Source: Gilliamella sp. Choc4-2
GTDB lineage: Bacteria > Pseudomonadota > Gammaproteobacteria > Enterobacterales > Orbaceae
Reading direction: 5' to 3'
Assembly: GCF_001690355.1 (NCBI RefSeq)
Contig: NZ_LZHG01000036.1
Span: 1 to 64,000 of the forward strand
Length of the DNA stretch: 64,000 nt
Shown here: positions 27,868 through 38,347 of the stretch, piece after piece
Numbering within the stretch: the stretch's first letter is position 1
Layout of the letters: the number at the start of each line of letters is the position of its first letter
Made by a program: the position numbers and the translations under genes
Notes under the pieces: model-generated
The model's database searches: none
Told to the model about the DNA's origin: nothing
The model's input: the letters and a program-made list of their open reading frames with translations, nothing else

Positions 27868-28785
27868 ATGAAAATTACTTTTTTAGGTACTAGTGCAGGT
27901 TTGCCTACTACTGAGCGTAATGTCAGTAGTATTATACTTGATCTTAGACAAGAGAAGGGGAAATTATGGTTGTTTGATTGTGGTGAAGCAACGCAAATTC
28001 AAATGCAAAAAGCTAAGTTTAGTCTTTCAAAACTCGAAATTATTTTTTTAACCCACTTACATGGTGATCACCTTTTTGGATTGCCTGGCGTTTTAACTTC
28101 CCGTTCTTTAATGCAAAACCAATCACCGCTAACATTAATTGCGCCTAAAGGCATTAAACAATTTATCGAAACTGTGATAGAAATTAGTTACTCTTGGCTA
28201 ACTTATCCACTTAATATTATTGAACTAGAAGCAGATAGAACCGTATTTGAAGATGAGAAATTTTATGTTGAAGCCAAATTATTAAGACATCGTGTACCAT
28301 GCTTTGGTTATCGCATAATTGAAAAAGATCGACCTGCAGCCTTAGATATTGATAAATTACGGCAAGATAATGTTAATATTGGCGCTTATTATGCTTTTTT
28401 AAAAGCAGGGAAAACAGTGACACTTGAAGATGGGCGAGTGATTGATGGTAGTAACTATCAAGGAGATATTAAAAAAGGCAAAAAGCTGGCTATTTTAGGT
28501 GATACAACACCTTGTGATGCCTCAATTGCATTGGCAAAAAATGTCGATGTGCTAGTTCATGAAGCAACGCAAGAAAAAGCGTTGGAGCAAAAAGCCATTG
28601 AGCGAGGACATTCCACCACTATACATGCTGCAAATATTGCCAAACAAGCTAATGCAAAAAAGCTTATTATGACTCATATAAGCCCTAGATACAGTTTAAA
28701 TGACAATAAAAAGTTAGTTGATGAAGCAAAAGACGTTTTTGCTAATACAGAAATGGCTACCGATTTTGCAACTTTTTCCATTTAA
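27868..28785 (+). CDS. rnz: Ribonuclease Z / BN
   Basis: The product is 305 residues. The metallo-beta-lactamase motif 'THLHGDHLFGLPG' lies near residues 61-73. Later metal ligands are 'RHRVPCFGYRI', 'LGDTTPC', 'LVHEAT' and 'MTHISPRY'. The enzyme cuts the 3' trailer of tRNA precursors. It is bacterial short-form size. It ends head-to-head with argE, separated by a hairpin. No clear Shine-Dalgarno sequence is seen, but the start fits the family (MKITFLGTSAGLPT). Confidence 0.94.
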   Translation: MKITFLGTSAGLPTTERNVSSIILDLRQEKGKLWLFDCGEATQIQMQKAKFSLSKLEIIFLTHLHGDHLFGLPGVLTSRSLMQNQSPLTLIAPKGIKQFIETVIEISYSWLTYPLNIIELEADRTVFEDEKFYVEAKLLRHRVPCFGYRIIEKDRPAALDIDKLRQDNVNIGAYYAFLKAGKTVTLEDGRVIDGSNYQGDIKKGKKLAILGDTTPCDASIALAKNVDVLVHEATQEKALEQKAIERGHSTTIHAANIAKQANAKKLIMTHISPRYSLNDNKKLVDEAKDVFANTEMATDFATFSI

Positions 28786-28817
28786 TAAAATTTCGCTGAC
28801 ATTATCATATCAGCGAA
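28786..28817 (-). terminator. Terminator of argE
   Basis: On the minus strand TTCGCTGA pairs with TCAGCGAA around a 10-nt loop and is followed by ATTTTATT. It lies just behind the argE stop and just after the rnz stop. Confidence 0.6.
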
Positions 28818-28829
28818 TAAAAAAAGAGA

Positions 28830-29987
28830 TTAAAGACAAAAATCTCTAATTAGCCTTTCTATAGTTGATTTTGTCGGTTTTAAAAACTCCATTGAAATAA
28901 ATTCATCGGGTTGATGTGCTTGTTCAATAGATCCAGGTCCTAATACAATCGTTGGCGAAATTTGGTTTAGATAAGGTGCTTCGGTGCTATAGTTAACCGT
29001 TTCAGCATTATGATCTACCAATTTTTCAATATGTTTTAAGGCTGGGTGATCTTTTTTACATTCATAGCCTGGAATTGGAGCAACCTCATATTCAATAGCA
29101 ATTCGATTTGGGTATTTATCCATGACGGGCTGTAATGCTTCACAAAGTGCATTATGAACTGAATCGACATTATTATCGGGTAATACACGAATATCAATGA
29201 CAAGCTCACAACAACCACAGATACGGTTGGCTGCATCTCCACCATGGATAACGCCTAAATTTAGGGTAGGATAAGGTACACTGAAACCATCATTATGATA
29301 TTGTTCTTTAAATTTTTGTTTTAATATTAACAAGCGTTCAATGACTAAATTCATGACTTCGATAGCATTAATACCTTTATCGGGATCGCTCGAATGCCCT
29401 GATTTGCCAATCACTTTTATCGAATTGGAGATAAAGCCCTTATGTGCACGGATTGGTATTAACGATGTTGGTTCCCCAATAATTGTGCAATCAGGTTGCA
29501 GTTGGGTATTTTTGGCAAAAAATGAAGCGCCTGCCATTGTGGTCTCTTCATCAGCCGTTGCCAAAACATAAATAGGGTTAGTGAGTTTTTTAAGATCAAT
29601 ATCACGCAGTGCATCTAAAATAAAAGCAAAAAAGCCTTTCATATCGGCAGAACCTAATCCATATAACTTATTGTTATCTTCAGTTAATTTAAAGGGATCT
29701 TTAGTCCATTGCCCTTCATCAAAAGGGACAGTATCAGTATGTCCACTTAACAATAAACCGCCTTTGGTTTTATTTTCGCTGTTTGAATAAGTAGCAAGCA
29801 TATTATATTTATGACGAGTATTAGGAACTGGTTGAATATCAATAACAAAACCTAAATCTTCAAACCATGCAGCTAATTTGTTGATCAAAGGTTGATTAGA
29901 ATAATCCATTTTTTCATTGGTAATATTGCTAATGGTTGGTGTTGAAATTAGTTCGTTATAAAGGGTTAAAAATGAAGGGAGAGCCAT
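28830..29987 (-). CDS. argE: Acetylornithine deacetylase
   Basis: The product is 385 residues from the ATG behind 'aaaggtaatttt'; a longer start at 30038 adds 17 residues with no family support. M20 peptidase motifs are present: '[12 protein letters not shown]' near residue 80, '[12 protein letters not shown]' near residue 112, '[11 protein letters not shown]' near residue 144 and 'EAPYLNQ'. The protein releases ornithine from N-acetylornithine in arginine synthesis. No other arg gene lies nearby. No ARG box could be confirmed in the gap to yhiI. Confidence 0.92.
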   Translation of the reverse strand: MALPSFLTLYNELISTPTISNITNEKMDYSNQPLINKLAAWFEDLGFVIDIQPVPNTRHKYNMLATYSNSENKTKGGLLLSGHTDTVPFDEGQWTKDPFKLTEDNNKLYGLGSADMKGFFAFILDALRDIDLKKLTNPIYVLATADEETTMAGASFFAKNTQLQPDCTIIGEPTSLIPIRAHKGFISNSIKVIGKSGHSSDPDKGINAIEVMNLVIERLLILKQKFKEQYHNDGFSVPYPTLNLGVIHGGDAANRICGCCELVIDIRVLPDNNVDSVHNALCEALQPVMDKYPNRIAIEYEVAPIPGYECKKDHPALKHIEKLVDHNAETVNYSTEAPYLNQISPTIVLGPGSIEQAHQPDEFISMEFLKPTKSTIERLIRDFCL

Positions 29988-30249
29988 AAAATTACCTTTA
30001 AATGATCGAAGATATGCTTTTTTAAATGTTATAAGCATAACATTTGCCTTTTCATTTGCCTATCTCTTAATTTTATTGATTTAATTACACTATATTTAAT
30101 CTTTTTTTAGCTTTTATTGCGTTTGTTTTATGAACGGATTTTATTTGTCATAAACATTTGATACTATTTAAACAATAAAGTTAAACAACCTATGACGATT
30201 TATTGTTGCGTTAAAATTTGTTATAAATTTTTTTAAAATAAGGTGTTAT

Positions 30250-31323
30250 ATGAAAAATATAAGCAGAAAATGGATTGTTATTGCAGTTGTTATTATAGCT
30301 ATCATTTTTATTTTATGGCAAAAATTAAAAACTGATGGGTATGGTTCAGATTTTATTAGTGGCAACGGACGTATTGAAGCGACTGAAATCAATATTTCAG
30401 CTAAATTAGCTGGTAGAATAGAAAAAATTAATGTTGATGAGGGTGATTTTGTTAAAGCTGGTCAAGCTTTAGTTGTTATGCAAACTGATACCTTACAAGC
30501 ACAACTTAATGAAGCTCAAGCTCAATATCGCCAAGCGGTTAGCAATGAAGCAAGTGCTAAAGCGCAAGTGGCATTAAAAATGAGTGATAAAGTTGCAGCA
30601 CAAGCAGGTGTAAGCCAAAAGGAAAGTGACTTAGATATTGCCTCAAAACATCTACAACGAACTGCTGCCCTATATCAAAAAGGGGCAATATCTATTCAAC
30701 AATTTGATGATGATACAGCTAAAGTAAACAATGCTAAAGCAGCATTAGATTCTGCCAAATCACAAGTTACTGCCGCTGATGCTGCAATTGCTGTGGCCCA
30801 AGCCGGTGTTGATAGCGCCACATCGGCAATCAATGTTGCAAGTGCTAATATTAGAAGAATTCAAGCTGATATCGATGATAGTACTTTAAATGCCCCTGTT
30901 GACGGTCGTATTCAATACCGAATTGCACAATTAGGTGAAGTTTTACCTTCAGGCGGAAAAGTATTAAATTTAGTTAATTTGTATGATGTTTATCTCACAT
31001 TCTTTTTACCTGAAACAGTCGCAGGTAAAGTGGGTATTGGTGATGAAGTGAGATTGATTTTAGATGCACTACCAGATAAATCAATTTCTGCCAAAATATC
31101 GTTTGTATCAAGCGTTGCGCAATTTACTCCTAAAACAGTTGAAACTAAAGATGAGCGTCAGAAATTGATGTTTAGAGTAAAAGCGCAATTAAGCCCTGAA
31201 TTATTAAAATGCTTTATTAATCAAGTAAAAACAGGCTTGCCGGGTGTGGCTTGGGTAAAACTTGATTCAAAAGCTCCGTGGCCGTCTGGCTTATCTGATG
31301 TTGCAAAATGTCCAACAAAATAA
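30250..31323 (+). CDS. yhiI: HlyD-type membrane fusion protein YhiI
   Basis: The product is 357 residues with one N-terminal membrane helix (residues 7-24). The lipoyl half-motif 'GNGRIEATEINISAKLAGRI' is followed by a long Ala/Gln-rich coiled-coil hairpin (about residues 90-210). The C-terminal barrel 'GGKVLNLVNLYDVYLTFFLP' and 'VAQFTPKTVETKDERQKLMF' match E. coli YhiI closely. It bridges the inner membrane ABC exporter toward the periplasm. It is first gene of the yhiI-rbbA-yhhJ operon. Confidence 0.93.
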   Translation: MKNISRKWIVIAVVIIAIIFILWQKLKTDGYGSDFISGNGRIEATEINISAKLAGRIEKINVDEGDFVKAGQALVVMQTDTLQAQLNEAQAQYRQAVSNEASAKAQVALKMSDKVAAQAGVSQKESDLDIASKHLQRTAALYQKGAISIQQFDDDTAKVNNAKAALDSAKSQVTAADAAIAVAQAGVDSATSAINVASANIRRIQADIDDSTLNAPVDGRIQYRIAQLGEVLPSGGKVLNLVNLYDVYLTFFLPETVAGKVGIGDEVRLILDALPDKSISAKISFVSSVAQFTPKTVETKDERQKLMFRVKAQLSPELLKCFINQVKTGLPGVAWVKLDSKAPWPSGLSDVAKCPTK

Positions 31324-31336
31324 TTAGGGATAGCAT

Positions 31337-34141
31337 ATGTCAGAATCCGACAATAAGGATTTAGCTTTATCAACCGAAGCTAAATCGCTCGACGATGCAG
31401 TGGTAAAAGTTAGTGATGTATCGCTGTATTATAAGAAGAACCTTGCTCTTGATAATATCACTTTAGCTATACCACCAAGATGTATGGTTGGATTGATAGG
31501 ACCAGACGGTGTTGGAAAATCAAGTTTATTATCATTAATTGCTGGTGCGCATGTTATTCAAGATGGTTTAGTATATGTGCTTGATGGTGATATGAAAGAT
31601 AAAATACACCGTAAAAATGTTTGCACACGTATTGCTTATATGCCGCAAGGATTGGGCAAAAACCTTTATCCTACTTTATCAGTTGAAGAAAATTTGCAAT
31701 TTTTTGCTCGTCTGTTTGGTAATGATGCTGCTGAGCGTCGTCGCCGTATTGATGAATTAACGCATAGTACTGGGTTATACCCATTTTTATCAAGACCAGC
31801 AGGGCGACTATCTGGTGGTATGAAGCAAAAAGTTAGCTTATGTTCGGCTTTAATCCACGATCCTGATTTGTTAATTCTTGATGAACCTACAACTGGCGTA
31901 GATCCACTTTCAAGAGCTCAATTTTGGCAGTTAATTAACAAAATTCGTAAACAAAGACCACAAATGAGCGTGATTGTTGCAACAGCATATATGGACGAAG
32001 CACAAAATTTTGATTGGTTGGTGGCGATGTATGGCGGTAAGATTCTTGAAACTGGTACACCAAAATCCTTACTAGCTAAGACAGGAAAAGATAATTTAGA
32101 TGATGCATTTATTCAGCTAATGCCAGAAAGCGCTAGACAAGGTTATCAAACTGTCGAAATTCCACCTTTAGATCTTAATAAAGATTTGCAAACAGCCATA
32201 GAAGCAAAAGATTTAACTAAACAGTTTGGTAATTTTATTGCAGTTGATCATGTTAATTTTTCAATTAAACAAGGTGAAATATTTGGTTTTTTAGGTTCAA
32301 ATGGCTGCGGTAAATCAACCACCATGAAAATGTTAACGGGTTTATTACCGATTTCATCAGGAGAAGCATGGTTATTTGGTAAACCTGTTGACGCTAGTGA
32401 TATTAACGTTAGGCGTCATTTGGGGTATATGTCTCAGGCATTTTCTTTATATAGTGAGTTAACGGTCAAACAAAATTTAGTTCTACATGCACGCCTGTTC
32501 GGTATTGAAGAAAGTAAAATACCTGCTCGCATTGAAGAATTACTGAGGCGTTTTGGTTTAGAACAAAACGCACAAGATTTGCCCGATAGTTTACCTTTAG
32601 GGGTAAAACAACGACTTTCATTGTCAGTTGCAGTTGTACATAATCCACAAATACTTATCCTTGATGAACCAACATCAGGCGTCGACCCCATTGCTCGTGA
32701 TGACTTTTGGCGTTTAATTATTGAGCTTTCACGACAAGATAAAGTAACGGTATTTATCACAACTCACTTTATGAATGAAGCAGCAAGATGCGATAGAATA
32801 TCGTTAATGCATGCTGGTAAAGTATTAGCTAGCGACACGCCTGATAATATCATCAGTTCAAAAAAGGCTAAAACATTAGAAGATGCTTTTATTCAATATC
32901 TTATTGATGCAGGTGCTGATGATAGTAATGAAGAAAAACAATCCACCGAAGTGACTCTAAAAACAACAACCAATAATTCCTCCCAAACAGCTTCACAAAA
33001 TTTTCTCTTAAAAGGATTTAGTTTTACCCGTATGATAGGTTGTTTATGGCGTGAAACATTGGAATTATCTCGTGATCCATTGCGAGCCTTATTAGCGTTA
33101 TTAGGAGCAGCAATTTTAATGTTGGTTATGGGGTATGGCATTACCATGGATGTTGAAGAATTACGCTTTGCGGTGCTTGACCGCGATCACACAGTAATTA
33201 GTGAAAATTACTCTCTTAACTTAGCTGGCTCTAAACGCTATTTTATTGAAAAAGCACCGATAACTGATTATAACAATATGGATGCTCGTTTACGCAGTAA
33301 TAATATTGCATTAGCTATTGAAATTCCCCCCAATTTTGGTCGAGATATAAAGCGAGGTGATCCTGTTGATGTTGGTATTTGGATTGACGGAGCTATGCCA
33401 ATGCGTGCTGAAACCATTAAAGGTTATGTCCAAGGCATGCACCTTAATTGGTTAAATGAAAAAATAAAAGAAACGACAGGAAAAGTACCCACAAGTTTAG
33501 CGAATATAGAAACTCGTTATCGTTATAATCCTGATATTAAAAGCTTACCTTCAATGGTACCAGCTATTATTCCAATTTTATTATTAATGATCCCTTCGAT
33601 GCTTGCTGCGTTATCTGTTGTGCGTGAAAAAGAAATGGGATCAATCATCAATTTATATGTAACCCCAGTAACTAAAGCCGAATTTTTGTTAGGTAAACAA
33701 GTACCTTATATTATTATTTCCATGTTTAGCTTTTTATTATTGCTCGTTATGGCAATCACAATATTTGGTGTACCGATAAAAGGAAGTTTGTTTACTTTAT
33801 GCCTTGCTGCTTTTACTTATTGCATTATTTCAACGGGGCTAGGTTTATTGGCTTCAACCATAACACGTAGCCAAATTGCGGTTATCTTTTTAACGTGTGT
33901 GGGCACTATGTTACCTGCGATTCAATTTTCTGGCTTACTTAATCCAGTTGCATCATTAGAAGGTGGAGGGCGTTACATTGGTGAAGTTTATCCAACTACC
34001 CACATGCTGATCATCGCAAGAGGTGTATTTAACAAAGCACTTGGCTTTATCGATTTGCATAATTCCATATTTGCTTTATTAATAACAATACCGATTGTGC
34101 TTGGTGCCAGTATTTTTCTTCTTAAAAAGCAGGAAGGGTAG
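31337..34141 (+). CDS. rbbA: RbbA-type fused ABC transporter / ribosome-associated ATPase
   Basis: The product is 934 residues: two ABC domains and an ABC-2 membrane domain in one chain. The first NBD has Walker A 'GPDGVGKSS' near residue 55 and signature 'LSGGMKQK'. The second has Walker A 'GSNGCGKST' near residue 322, but its signature reads 'LPLGVKQR' instead of LSGGxxxR, a change I recall in E. coli RbbA too. The membrane part starts near residue 570 and contains the periplasmic loop typical of YhhJ-like permeases. E. coli RbbA also co-purifies with ribosomes and stimulates elongation-linked ATPase activity. It is 13 bp behind yhiI and 5 bp before yhhJ. Confidence 0.93.
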   Translation: MSESDNKDLALSTEAKSLDDAVVKVSDVSLYYKKNLALDNITLAIPPRCMVGLIGPDGVGKSSLLSLIAGAHVIQDGLVYVLDGDMKDKIHRKNVCTRIAYMPQGLGKNLYPTLSVEENLQFFARLFGNDAAERRRRIDELTHSTGLYPFLSRPAGRLSGGMKQKVSLCSALIHDPDLLILDEPTTGVDPLSRAQFWQLINKIRKQRPQMSVIVATAYMDEAQNFDWLVAMYGGKILETGTPKSLLAKTGKDNLDDAFIQLMPESARQGYQTVEIPPLDLNKDLQTAIEAKDLTKQFGNFIAVDHVNFSIKQGEIFGFLGSNGCGKSTTMKMLTGLLPISSGEAWLFGKPVDASDINVRRHLGYMSQAFSLYSELTVKQNLVLHARLFGIEESKIPARIEELLRRFGLEQNAQDLPDSLPLGVKQRLSLSVAVVHNPQILILDEPTSGVDPIARDDFWRLIIELSRQDKVTVFITTHFMNEAARCDRISLMHAGKVLASDTPDNIISSKKAKTLEDAFIQYLIDAGADDSNEEKQSTEVTLKTTTNNSSQTASQNFLLKGFSFTRMIGCLWRETLELSRDPLRALLALLGAAILMLVMGYGITMDVEELRFAVLDRDHTVISENYSLNLAGSKRYFIEKAPITDYNNMDARLRSNNIALAIEIPPNFGRDIKRGDPVDVGIWIDGAMPMRAETIKGYVQGMHLNWLNEKIKETTGKVPTSLANIETRYRYNPDIKSLPSMVPAIIPILLLMIPSMLAALSVVREKEMGSIINLYVTPVTKAEFLLGKQVPYIIISMFSFLLLLVMAITIFGVPIKGSLFTLCLAAFTYCIISTGLGLLASTITRSQIAVIFLTCVGTMLPAIQFSGLLNPVASLEGGGRYIGEVYPTTHMLIIARGVFNKALGFIDLHNSIFALLITIPIVLGASIFLLKKQEG

Positions 34142-34146
34142 ATATT

Positions 34147-35277
34147 ATGCAAAGTTTAATCAATATTTATCGTTTAGGCATAAAAGAGTTATGGGGATTA
34201 TTACGTGACCCAATCATGCTACTATTAATCGCTTACTGCTTTACTTTTGACATCTATACTGCTGCAACCGCAACATCTGATTCATTGCATCATGCATCTA
34301 TTGCAATTGTAGATGAAGATGATTCACCACTATCTAGGCAAATTATTGCGGCTTTTTATCCCCCAATGTTTAACAAGCCAGTTAAATTATTCTCGATGGA
34401 TGATGTTGACCGTGGAATGGATACTGATAGCTACACGTTTGCCCTTAATATTCCACCTAATTTTCAACGTGATGTACTTAATAACCAAAGCCCTAAAATT
34501 CAACTTAATATTGATGCAACACGAATGGGGCAAGCTTTTGTAGGTAATGGTTATATTACTCAAATTATTACTGGCGAAGTGAGTGAATATGTAAACCGTT
34601 ATAGCAATACAACAAATTTACCAGTTAATATTCAAGTTCACACAGTATTTAACCCAAATTTAACTCGTTCTTGGTTTGGTTCGGTAATGGAAATTATCAA
34701 TATTGTAACAACATTATCGATAATCTTGACGGGTGCTGCTTTAATGAAAGAACGTGAACATGGCACAATTGACCATCTTCTTGCCATGCCAGTTACTCCC
34801 TTTGAAATTATGGTATCAAAAATTTGGTCAATGGGGCTTGTGGTATTAATATCAACTTGGATTGCCCTTTTGGTTGTTGTAAAAGGTTGGCTCAATGTTC
34901 CTATTGTTGGATCACTATCATTATTTCTTATCGGTGCGGCACTACATCTTTTTGTGACAACGTCACTTGGTATTTTTATGGCAACAATTGCAAAATCCAC
35001 CGCTCAATTTGCAATGTTACTTATTTTAGTTTTACTGCCGCTACAAATGTTATCTGGCGGCAGTACTCCTAAAGAAAGCATGCCAGAAATCGTTCAAAAT
35101 ATTATGTTAATTGCTCCAACCACTCATTTTGTTGAATTAGGGCAGGCAATACTGTATCGCGGTGCCGGCATAGAGGTAGTTTGGACATCATTTGCTTGGT
35201 TATTGGCAATTGGTACCGTGTTCTTTTTAATTGCTTTAAAACGTTTTCGCAGTTCAATTGTCAATATGGGATCGTAA
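34147..35277 (+). CDS. yhhJ: ABC-2 permease YhhJ
   Basis: The product is 376 residues. One N-terminal helix is followed by a large periplasmic domain ('ASIAIVDEDDSPLSRQI', 'DRGMDTDSYTFALNIP') and five C-terminal helices, including 'LMKEREHGTIDHLLAMPVTP', a mark of ABC-2 permeases. It forms the exporter with RbbA and YhiI. It is last gene of the operon; a weak inverted repeat (AAGTACA at 35301, TGTACTT at 35329) follows, without a T-run. Confidence 0.93.
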   Translation: MQSLINIYRLGIKELWGLLRDPIMLLLIAYCFTFDIYTAATATSDSLHHASIAIVDEDDSPLSRQIIAAFYPPMFNKPVKLFSMDDVDRGMDTDSYTFALNIPPNFQRDVLNNQSPKIQLNIDATRMGQAFVGNGYITQIITGEVSEYVNRYSNTTNLPVNIQVHTVFNPNLTRSWFGSVMEIINIVTTLSIILTGAALMKEREHGTIDHLLAMPVTPFEIMVSKIWSMGLVVLISTWIALLVVVKGWLNVPIVGSLSLFLIGAALHLFVTTSLGIFMATIAKSTAQFAMLLILVLLPLQMLSGGSTPKESMPEIVQNIMLIAPTTHFVELGQAILYRGAGIEVVWTSFAWLLAIGTVFFLIALKRFRSSIVNMGS

Positions 35278-35585
35278 GGAAATTAATAATAAAAACGACA
35301 AAGTACAGTATTTAAAATATTTGGATTTTGTACTTAAAAAATCACATTCTATAATTTAATTACTGTCCTAATTGCCACTCTATCTAAATTAATAGATCAA
35401 TTTTATAATTATATGAAAAAATATTGACTGTTTAAAAAAATCGTATATTACCTTACACAAATTAGTTAATCACCATCATATTTTTATGCATGTATTGTAA
35501 GTTAACTTTTATGCATACAAGGAAACGAAAATTGATATGAAGGAGATATTTGCCAATACCCTTACTTCAATAGTTAGCAAAATTG

Positions 35586-35818
35586 CATATTAATCAATAT
35601 TCTTTGTCAATTGATGTGTTGGAGTCTTCAACAAATATTTCAGTATTATTTCATACACAAAACCTATTGCCACAACAGAGTAAAATAAGTTGATTTAATG
35701 CGCTTGATAAAACTAAAACACTTTACGGTGTGATTACGGAATTTAATCTAGTGATCAAGACTATTAAATTGTGCTCGAACCAAGAATGGTATTACTTGAC
35801 AACAATACCCAAGCTTAG
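35586..35818 (+). pseudogene. vgrG remnant
   Basis: One frame from 35586 reads 'QYSLSIDVLESSTNISVL', the usual N-terminus of VgrG. It then stops at 35691 and continues in the same frame with 'FNALDKTKTLYGVITEFNLV', which in an intact VgrG lies further downstream, so an internal stretch is deleted. A frameshift near 35771 leads to 'VLEPRMVLLDNNTQA', again VgrG-specific, ending in TAG. The gene is dead. The remnant suggests a former second T6SS cargo locus here. Confidence 0.75.
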
Positions 35819-36751
35819 CAAAGAGATAACCTAAATTGATCTAATCAAATTGGCGAGTACTTATTACAGGGGGGGGTATTCTCATGGATTAACAAATCGA
35901 AGCAATCAAAGTATTTTTACTTTCATGACGCTACGGTATGGCAATCTACTGGCTAATGAAAAAATCAAAGCGGTGGTTGATGAAAGAAAACAGATTATGC
36001 ATTTACACGACTAACGAACTAATAAATAAAGAATGGTAGTCAAGTAAGCTTTATTTAAATAAAGGCTGTAAAGAAATTTTTATGACAAAGGAAAAAAAGC
36101 AGGACACTTGAAAAAAGTTAATGAAGGGTACTGGCGATAGAGGAACTTATTTAGATGTTCGAGCTTTTAGGCATAATAATATTGTGGTGCAAACGGCAAA
36201 AGCCAAGATAGATAAAAAACTATCGAAATTAAATAAGTTATTAATACCAGATTCAGATATCGTGTTTACCTAGGAAAATGAAGCTAGGTTTGTTGTGGGG
36301 GGCTAAACATGATGTGACCACATCGGTTGTTTCCTATGAGCAATCGTGTTGATCTCGCTGTTTTATATTATGAAGGATTAAAGTGCGATGAGGAGAAATA
36401 ATAACAGCCAACTAATTGATGAAATTTATATTACCTATTTCACAATGCTCCATAAATAATTTACATTATATTAGATTTTTATTAATTAATTTAAAACATA
36501 ATTCACAATAACTTGAATTATTTATTCACTGCTATATATATAATCACTAATAACGTTAATTTTAAGTATCAAAGTAAATGTATAAATTAGTCAGTTTGTT
36601 ATCTTTAGTAGTGGTATTTTTTATGATCAAAGATATCGTATAAAAAAGTACCATTTAGATAAAATAGTTAACATATTGATTTTTACCATAATTTAACACT
36701 TATTCTTTTTGTTTAATTGACTATTGTTTTTTATAGATAAAATTTATTTTT
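35819..36751. other. Decayed sequence behind the vgrG remnant
   Basis: No intact gene is present. Short open pieces on the plus strand: 35925-36014 (MTLRYGNLLANEKIKAVVDE and on) and 36121-36273 (MKGTGDRGTYLDVRAFRHNN, then KLNKLLIPDSDIVF). The latter continues past its stop as ENEARFVVGG. I do not recognise either; they look like parts of a lost effector or immunity gene. A run of eight G (35869-35876) stands out in this AT-rich stretch. From 36400 to 36751 I see only AT-rich non-coding sequence. Confidence 0.45.
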
Positions 36752-36765
36752 TTGATTTTTATCAA
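36752..36765. promoter_or_regulatory. Perfect FNR/Anr consensus site
   Basis: TTGAT-TTTT-ATCAA is an exact match to the FNR consensus TTGAT-N4-ATCAA. It lies 346 bp upstream of the AEC gene at 37111, far for direct activation, so a long leader or an unannotated small RNA starting near 36800 is possible. The stretch from 36766 to 37110 otherwise has no ORF. Confidence 0.5.
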
Positions 36766-37051
36766 ATAAATTTTTTATGTTTTTTGCTTTTTTAAGTAAG
36801 TTAGTCTTTCTTGTTTTACACAAGGTTGAGAAGAATAAGTATAATATTTTCTAAGTGATGATATTTGACGTTTAAATATGCCAAGAGTTGTAATATTAAT
36901 AATGTCTTTATTTAAATACGCTAAAAATCAAATAGCGTTAAGTTATCTCAAGTTTTAAACAAGGTGGAATGTAGTTTTGTAATTAATAGCGTATATTCGA
37001 TTTTGTTACCCCTTATTTTTGCTCGGTCATAAATAGAAAATCTAGTCCAAA

Positions 37052-37072
37052 GTTACCGAATCGTTACCGAAT
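37052..37072 (+). repeat. Two tandem GTTACCGAAT elements with 11-bp spacing
   Basis: GTTACCGAAT occurs at 37052-37061 and 37063-37072, one helical turn apart, about 40 bp before the AEC start codon and just upstream of an AT-rich -10-like TAATATTATT. The arrangement fits a response-regulator or activator site that overlaps the promoter. Confidence 0.5.
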
Positions 37073-37110
37073 TTGTATTTTAAGTAATATTATTTTAGGA
37101 GTTTTAAAAA

Positions 37111-38094
37111 ATGAATCTAATCTGGTCAGCAGTTGGACAAGTAGTAAGTTCTTGTCTTCCGGTATTTTTATTAATTTTTCTTGGTTGGTTGTGTGTACAA
37201 CAAAAGATATTTACGAAAGATTCTAAGAAATTATTGTCTGGACTTGTATCAAATTTTGTATTTCCAGCTTTACTTTTTGTACATACGTCACATGCCAAAC
37301 CATCGGAAATATTTAATGGTATTTGGATGGTTACTTTTTTCTGCGCAATGTCTTTTTTGTGGATAATTTGTTTTTTAACTAATAAATACATCTTGCATAA
37401 AGAATTAAAATCAACAGCGATGAGCTCAATGTTATGTTGTTTCCCTAATATGGGGGGAATGGGAGTACCATTTTTAACTTTAATGTTAGGTGCATCTTCA
37501 ACTATTTTTGTTGCGATAGCTAACTTTGTTGTGGCGTTATCATTGATTCCAATAACCATTTTCTTATTAGAGTTATGCGATACAAAAATATCTGGCGGTA
37601 AAGTAACTGCCGATATGGTATTAAGTGCTGTGAAAAGCTCACTAATGAAACCTATGTTTTTAGCCGTTATTCTGGGGTTAATTGTAAGTTCGACTAATGG
37701 TACTACTACTTGGTTACCAAAATTTGTCATGGATACTTTTGAAATTACATCAGGTGCTTGTAACTTTATATCATTACTTGCAGTTGGAGTTGGTATTTAT
37801 GGTGTTAAATTGAATTTTTCCAGAGCATTGGTAATTAATATTTTGTTAAAAAGTTTTTTAACACCTGTGGTTGCGCTTTTCGCTGTATATCTTTTTGGAA
37901 TAACAGGCAAAGATGCTGAAGCATTAGTTTTCTTATTGGCAATGCCTACTGCATCAACTGCGGTTATTTTGGCTTACAATTGGAATGTTGAACAAGAACA
38001 TGCGTCAAGTATTTTCTTTGCTTCAACAGTGTTATCAATATTTATTCTGCCAACATTATTGCTTATTATGGAATTTACTATTCCTGGTGTGTAA
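37111..38094 (+). CDS. AEC-family transporter (auxin efflux carrier fold), second copy
   Basis: The product is 327 residues with ten membrane segments; the signature region 'CCFPNMGGMGVPFLTLMLGA' lies near residues 109-128, and 'AMPTASTAVILAYNWN' lies in the second half. It is diverged from the AEC protein at 25175. AEC carriers in gut bacteria often take malate or other dicarboxylates. A good ribosome site (taggag, 8 bp) precedes the ATG, with an operator-like tandem repeat before it and a strong terminator behind. It stands alone. Confidence 0.86.
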   Translation: MNLIWSAVGQVVSSCLPVFLLIFLGWLCVQQKIFTKDSKKLLSGLVSNFVFPALLFVHTSHAKPSEIFNGIWMVTFFCAMSFLWIICFLTNKYILHKELKSTAMSSMLCCFPNMGGMGVPFLTLMLGASSTIFVAIANFVVALSLIPITIFLLELCDTKISGGKVTADMVLSAVKSSLMKPMFLAVILGLIVSSTNGTTTWLPKFVMDTFEITSGACNFISLLAVGVGIYGVKLNFSRALVINILLKSFLTPVVALFAVYLFGITGKDAEALVFLLAMPTASTAVILAYNWNVEQEHASSIFFASTVLSIFILPTLLLIMEFTIPGV

Positions 38095-38223
38095 TAAAGA
38101 TTTAAATATATCACCTTATTTGATTTTATTAGCTAACTAAGGCATTTTTCATTTATTTTTAATGGAATCTTTTATAAAAGATATCTGATATTTTAGGGAT
38201 TATCTTTTTATTTCATCCTATAA

Positions 38224-38254
38224 AAAACGGGTTTTTAACCCGTTTTCTTTTTTG
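38224..38254 (+). terminator. Strong rho-independent terminator behind the AEC gene
   Basis: AAAACGGGTT (38224-38233) and AACCCGTTTT (38237-38246) form a perfect 10-bp stem with a TTT loop, followed by CTTTTTTG. Confidence 0.85.
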
Positions 38255-38347
38255 TGTACTTTTTATGTCTTGGGGCATTTAACAGCAATATTTTTACTTT
38301 GCTAAGCTCACTTTCTAAACTGTTTTTAATTATATTCTTTTCGTTGT

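Noticed and set aside
37104-37730. 208-residue frame on the minus strand
   Set aside because: It lies fully opposite the AEC transporter gene, which has membrane segments and family motifs; the antisense frame shows no domain.
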